A DNA stretch of 64,000 nt from an uncultured Metabacillus sp. Lineage in GTDB: Bacteria > Bacillota > Bacilli > Bacillales > Bacillaceae. Below the pieces are notes generated by a model. That model made no database searches. It had not been told where the DNA came from and worked only from the letters and a program-made list of their open reading frames with translations. Position numbers and translations under genes: made by a program. Location: NCBI RefSeq assembly GCF_947503125.1, contig NZ_CANNCR010000012.1:1-64000 (forward strand), in the 5' to 3' direction. Shown in pieces: positions 61,996 through 64,000 of this stretch (position 1 is its first letter; each line of letters starts with the position of its first letter).

Positions 61996-62305
61996 ATGCA
62001 ATTTTTTCAACATGGACAATGGCACCTGTCTTTGTGTCAACAAAGGCTTCATATTGTTCTAGCTGATCATTTACTGTACGAGAGATGCCAGTTTTAAAAA
62101 CCTGATATGACAAATGCTCATTTGAAAAGGTTTCAGGTATGGTATAAATCCAGGAACCATCAATTGGGCCCTTCTCCTTAAATGCTTTCTTAACAAGTTC
62201 CAAAGCTTTATCAGAAGAGATTGACATCGGCTTTAATTGATTGCTTAGAAGGTAAGTTGAAGCAATACCTAGCCCTAAGCCGAGCAAGAAATATTTACCC
62301 TTCAC
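61994..62305 (-). CDS. ytzB: PepSY domain protein (YtzB)
   Basis: 103-aa protein: N-terminal membrane or signal segment (YFLLGLGLGIASTYLLS), then one PepSY domain (SSDKALELVKKAFKEKG, YQVFKTGISR, YEAFVDTKTGAIVHVEKI). AGGGGTGA precedes ATG 62305. PepSY domains are thought to inhibit or chaperone peptidases at the membrane; the partner is unknown. Beside ytoP as in B. subtilis. Confidence 0.9.
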   Translation of the reverse strand: MKGKYFLLGLGLGIASTYLLSNQLKPMSISSDKALELVKKAFKEKGPIDGSWIYTIPETFSNEHLSYQVFKTGISRTVNDQLEQYEAFVDTKTGAIVHVEKIA

Positions 62306-62476
62306 ATTGTCACCCCTTAGTCGAATAAGTCAAAATAAAGTTGATTTTCAGGTACATATTTTGTATCCAAAAACCATTATAGCATATTAAGCAGCCATAC
62401 TTTTAGATGCTTCAATTTAATCATATTAATAAGTCAATAGAAAAAGACGCAGAGTGCGTGGAAATGAGGGAATGAG

Positions 62477-63550
62477 ATGAACAACGAAACCTTAGAGTTA
62501 TTTAAAACATTAACAGAACTACCTGGTGCCTCTGGAAATGAACATCAAGTAAGGGTGTTTATGAAAAGCCAGCTTGAACTATATTCCGATGAGTTGGTTC
62601 AGGATAAGCTGGGAAGTATTTTTGGAGTTCGTCGCGGAAAAGCTGAGGATCCAACAATTATGGTAGCTGGTCATATGGATGAAGTAGGTTTTATGGTTAC
62701 CGCGATAACAGATAATGGGATGCTTCGTTTTCAACCACTAGGAGGCTGGTGGAGTCAAGTATTACTTGCACAAAGGGTTCAAATTATAACTGAGAAAGGC
62801 CCTATTATTGGTGTAATTGGCTCGATTCCTCCACATTTATTAAGTGAGGCTCAACGTTCAAAACCAATGGACATAAAAAATATGTTAATTGATATTGGAG
62901 CAGATCATAAGGATGATGCAAAACAGCTAGGCATTAAACCAGGTCAGCAAATTGTACCGGTTTGTCCTTTTACACCTTTAGCAAATCCGAAGAAAATTCT
63001 TGCAAAGGCATGGGATAACCGTTATGGCTGCGGGCTTGCAATTGAACTGCTTAAGGAATTAAAAGATGAAGCGCTGCCAAATACGCTCTTTTCAGGTGCA
63101 ACGGTTCAAGAGGAGGTTGGCTTACGTGGGGCACAAACAGCGGCTACCATGATTAATCCTGATCTTTTCTTTGCCTTAGATGCCGGCCCTGCCAATGATA
63201 TGAGCGGTGATAAAAAAGAGTTCGGACAGCTTGGAAAAGGTGCAGTACTGCGAATTTATGACCGTTCAATGGTAACACACCGCGGCATGAGGGAATTTAT
63301 TCTTGATATGGCTGAAACACATGATATCCCATACCAATATTTTGTTTCACAAGGCGGTACTGACGCAGGACGTGTTCATGTGTCAAACCAAGGGGTACCA
63401 TCGGCTGTTATAGGGGTATGCTCACGTTATATCCACACATCTGGATCGATTATGCATGTTGATGATTATGCTGCGGCAAAAGAACTTTTAGTTCGTCTCG
63501 TGAAGGCGTGTGATGTCTCAACTGTTGGATCAATCAAAAGCAATTCGTAA
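62477..63550 (+). CDS. ytoP: M42 family glutamyl/deblocking aminopeptidase (YtoP)
   Basis: 357-aa cytoplasmic zinc/cobalt aminopeptidase of the TET type. Metal and catalytic residues: [13 protein letters not shown] (His, Asp), AWDNRYGCG (bridging Asp), [11 protein letters not shown] (catalytic Glu pair), FALDAGPA and [11 protein letters not shown] (His near the end). ATG 62477 follows GAGGGAATGAG. It lies 19 bp before the DUF84 NTPase gene, likely one operon. Confidence 0.94.
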   Translation: MNNETLELFKTLTELPGASGNEHQVRVFMKSQLELYSDELVQDKLGSIFGVRRGKAEDPTIMVAGHMDEVGFMVTAITDNGMLRFQPLGGWWSQVLLAQRVQIITEKGPIIGVIGSIPPHLLSEAQRSKPMDIKNMLIDIGADHKDDAKQLGIKPGQQIVPVCPFTPLANPKKILAKAWDNRYGCGLAIELLKELKDEALPNTLFSGATVQEEVGLRGAQTAATMINPDLFFALDAGPANDMSGDKKEFGQLGKGAVLRIYDRSMVTHRGMREFILDMAETHDIPYQYFVSQGGTDAGRVHVSNQGVPSAVIGVCSRYIHTSGSIMHVDDYAAAKELLVRLVKACDVSTVGSIKSNS

Positions 63551-63569
63551 AGCTTAGAGGAGAGTAGAA

Positions 63570-64000
63570 ATGAAGATTGCTATTGGAACAAAAAATCCAA
63601 CAAAGGTGAATGCAGTACAAGCAGCCTTTGCTTCCTACCTGCCAGGAGAATTTAGATCTATAGACGTCCCATCTCATGTTTCTGCACAGCCTTTGACTGA
63701 CGATGAAACCATGACAGGTGCAATAAATCGTGCAAAAAATGCCCTTGATGCAGTCGAGGCTGATATTGGGGTCGGCTTAGAAGGCGGATTAATCAAAACA
63801 AAGCATGGCTATTTTTTATGTAATTGGGGTGCACTAATTTGTAAGGAGCTTCAGCCGATTGTAGCTGGCGGTGCGAGAATCATTGTGCCTGAAGAAATAG
63901 GAAAAGAGGTTTTCAATGGAACCGAGCTAGGTGATGTGATGGATCAATATGTGAAAATACATAATGTCCGTCATCACCAAGGAGCAATTGGAATCTTTAC
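63570..64000 (+). CDS. DUF84 inosine/xanthosine triphosphatase-like protein, partial
   Basis: First 143 residues of a YjjX/DUF84 house-cleaning NTPase that hydrolyses non-canonical purine triphosphates (ITP/XTP). MKIAIGTKNPTKVNAVQAAF is the nucleotide-binding start; SAQPLTDDETMTGAINRAKN and GVGLEGGLI follow with metal-binding acidic residues, then NVRHHQGAIGIFT, where the window ends (about 30 residues missing). AGAGGAG lies 6-8 nt before ATG 63570. It follows ytoP by 19 bp, so probably the same transcript. Confidence 0.9.
   Translation, partial: MKIAIGTKNPTKVNAVQAAFASYLPGEFRSIDVPSHVSAQPLTDDETMTGAINRAKNALDAVEADIGVGLEGGLIKTKHGYFLCNWGALICKELQPIVAGGARIIVPEEIGKEVFNGTELGDVMDQYVKIHNVRHHQGAIGIF

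Noticed and set aside
1-64000. CRISPR arrays, tRNA/rRNA genes, prophage or complete insertion sequences
   Set aside because: No regularly spaced repeats, no tRNA or rRNA signatures, and no transposase, integrase or phage structural gene among the frames read.

Overview
The window is a low-GC Firmicute chromosome segment, almost certainly Bacillaceae. Gene content and order follow the Bacillus subtilis yt* region: ytiB, yidD, luxS, ytzI, dps, ytkD, ytlDCA, ytmAB, pckA, metK, ytoA, ytpAB, ytqBA, ytzC, yttB, leuS, ytwF, cse60, ytcQ-yteP-ytcP, ytfP, ytgP, ytzE, pepV, ytkP, ytlPQ, amyX, ytmP-ytzH, trmB, ytnP, ytzB, ytoP. Strong GGAGG ribosome sites, frequent TTG starts, T-box and S-box leaders and sporulation genes (cse60) agree. 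It is not B. subtilis itself: there are extra genes, rearrangements and a repeat family I do not know from B. subtilis. Symbols are by recognised B. subtilis orthology; no search was run.

Region by region. 0-8.2 kb has a metal flavour: a broken cydA-like gene, a zinc-binding lipoprotein (znuA) and a beta-carbonic anhydrase divergent from it, each with a Zur-box-like palindrome, then a LacI regulator, yidD, luxS, zinc-independent GTP cyclohydrolase folE2 and a permease/TIGR03943 pair. 8-20 kb has dps, ytkD, an NMT1/SsuA-type ABC transporter, ytmA-ytmB, a solute-binding-protein pseudogene cut at a repeat, pckA, and metK behind a SAM-I riboswitch whose P3 arm is enlarged by about 250 nt. 20-30 kb has an MCP without a sensor domain, a TTG-started zinc-finger/LuxR/DUF2087 regulator with a GIY-YIG protein, a glycosyltransferase, PAP2, gamma-carbonic anhydrase, ytpA-ytpB and ytqA-ytqB (tRNA wobble modification). 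30-36 kb has a GNAT, an MFS transporter and a sigma-54-controlled 3-hydroxybutyrate-type operon (PAS enhancer-binding protein, -24/-12 promoter, cre, GntP permease, dehydrogenase). 36-50 kb has T-box-leuS, rhodanese, cse60, an oligosaccharide-type ABC transporter, ytfP, the lipid II flippase gene ytgP/murJ, a pseudouridine synthase, ytzE, an unusual ArsR-like HTH/beta-sandwich fusion and a purine permease. 50-64 kb has pepV, cysK-type ytkP, thpR-lrgAB-type genes-ytlQ, amyX, ytmP/ytzH, trmB, ytnP, ytzB, ytoP and a DUF84 NTPase cut by the window end.

Most likely to repay attention: the giant-P3 metK riboswitch, the HTH/beta-sandwich regulator with tandem direct repeats in its promoter, the GIY-YIG/regulator pair, the sigma-54 hydroxybutyrate operon, the Zur-box at a carbonic anhydrase, and the roughly 120-150 bp repeats with conserved ends that sit next to gene breakpoints. 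No tRNA, rRNA, CRISPR array, prophage or complete insertion sequence was seen.
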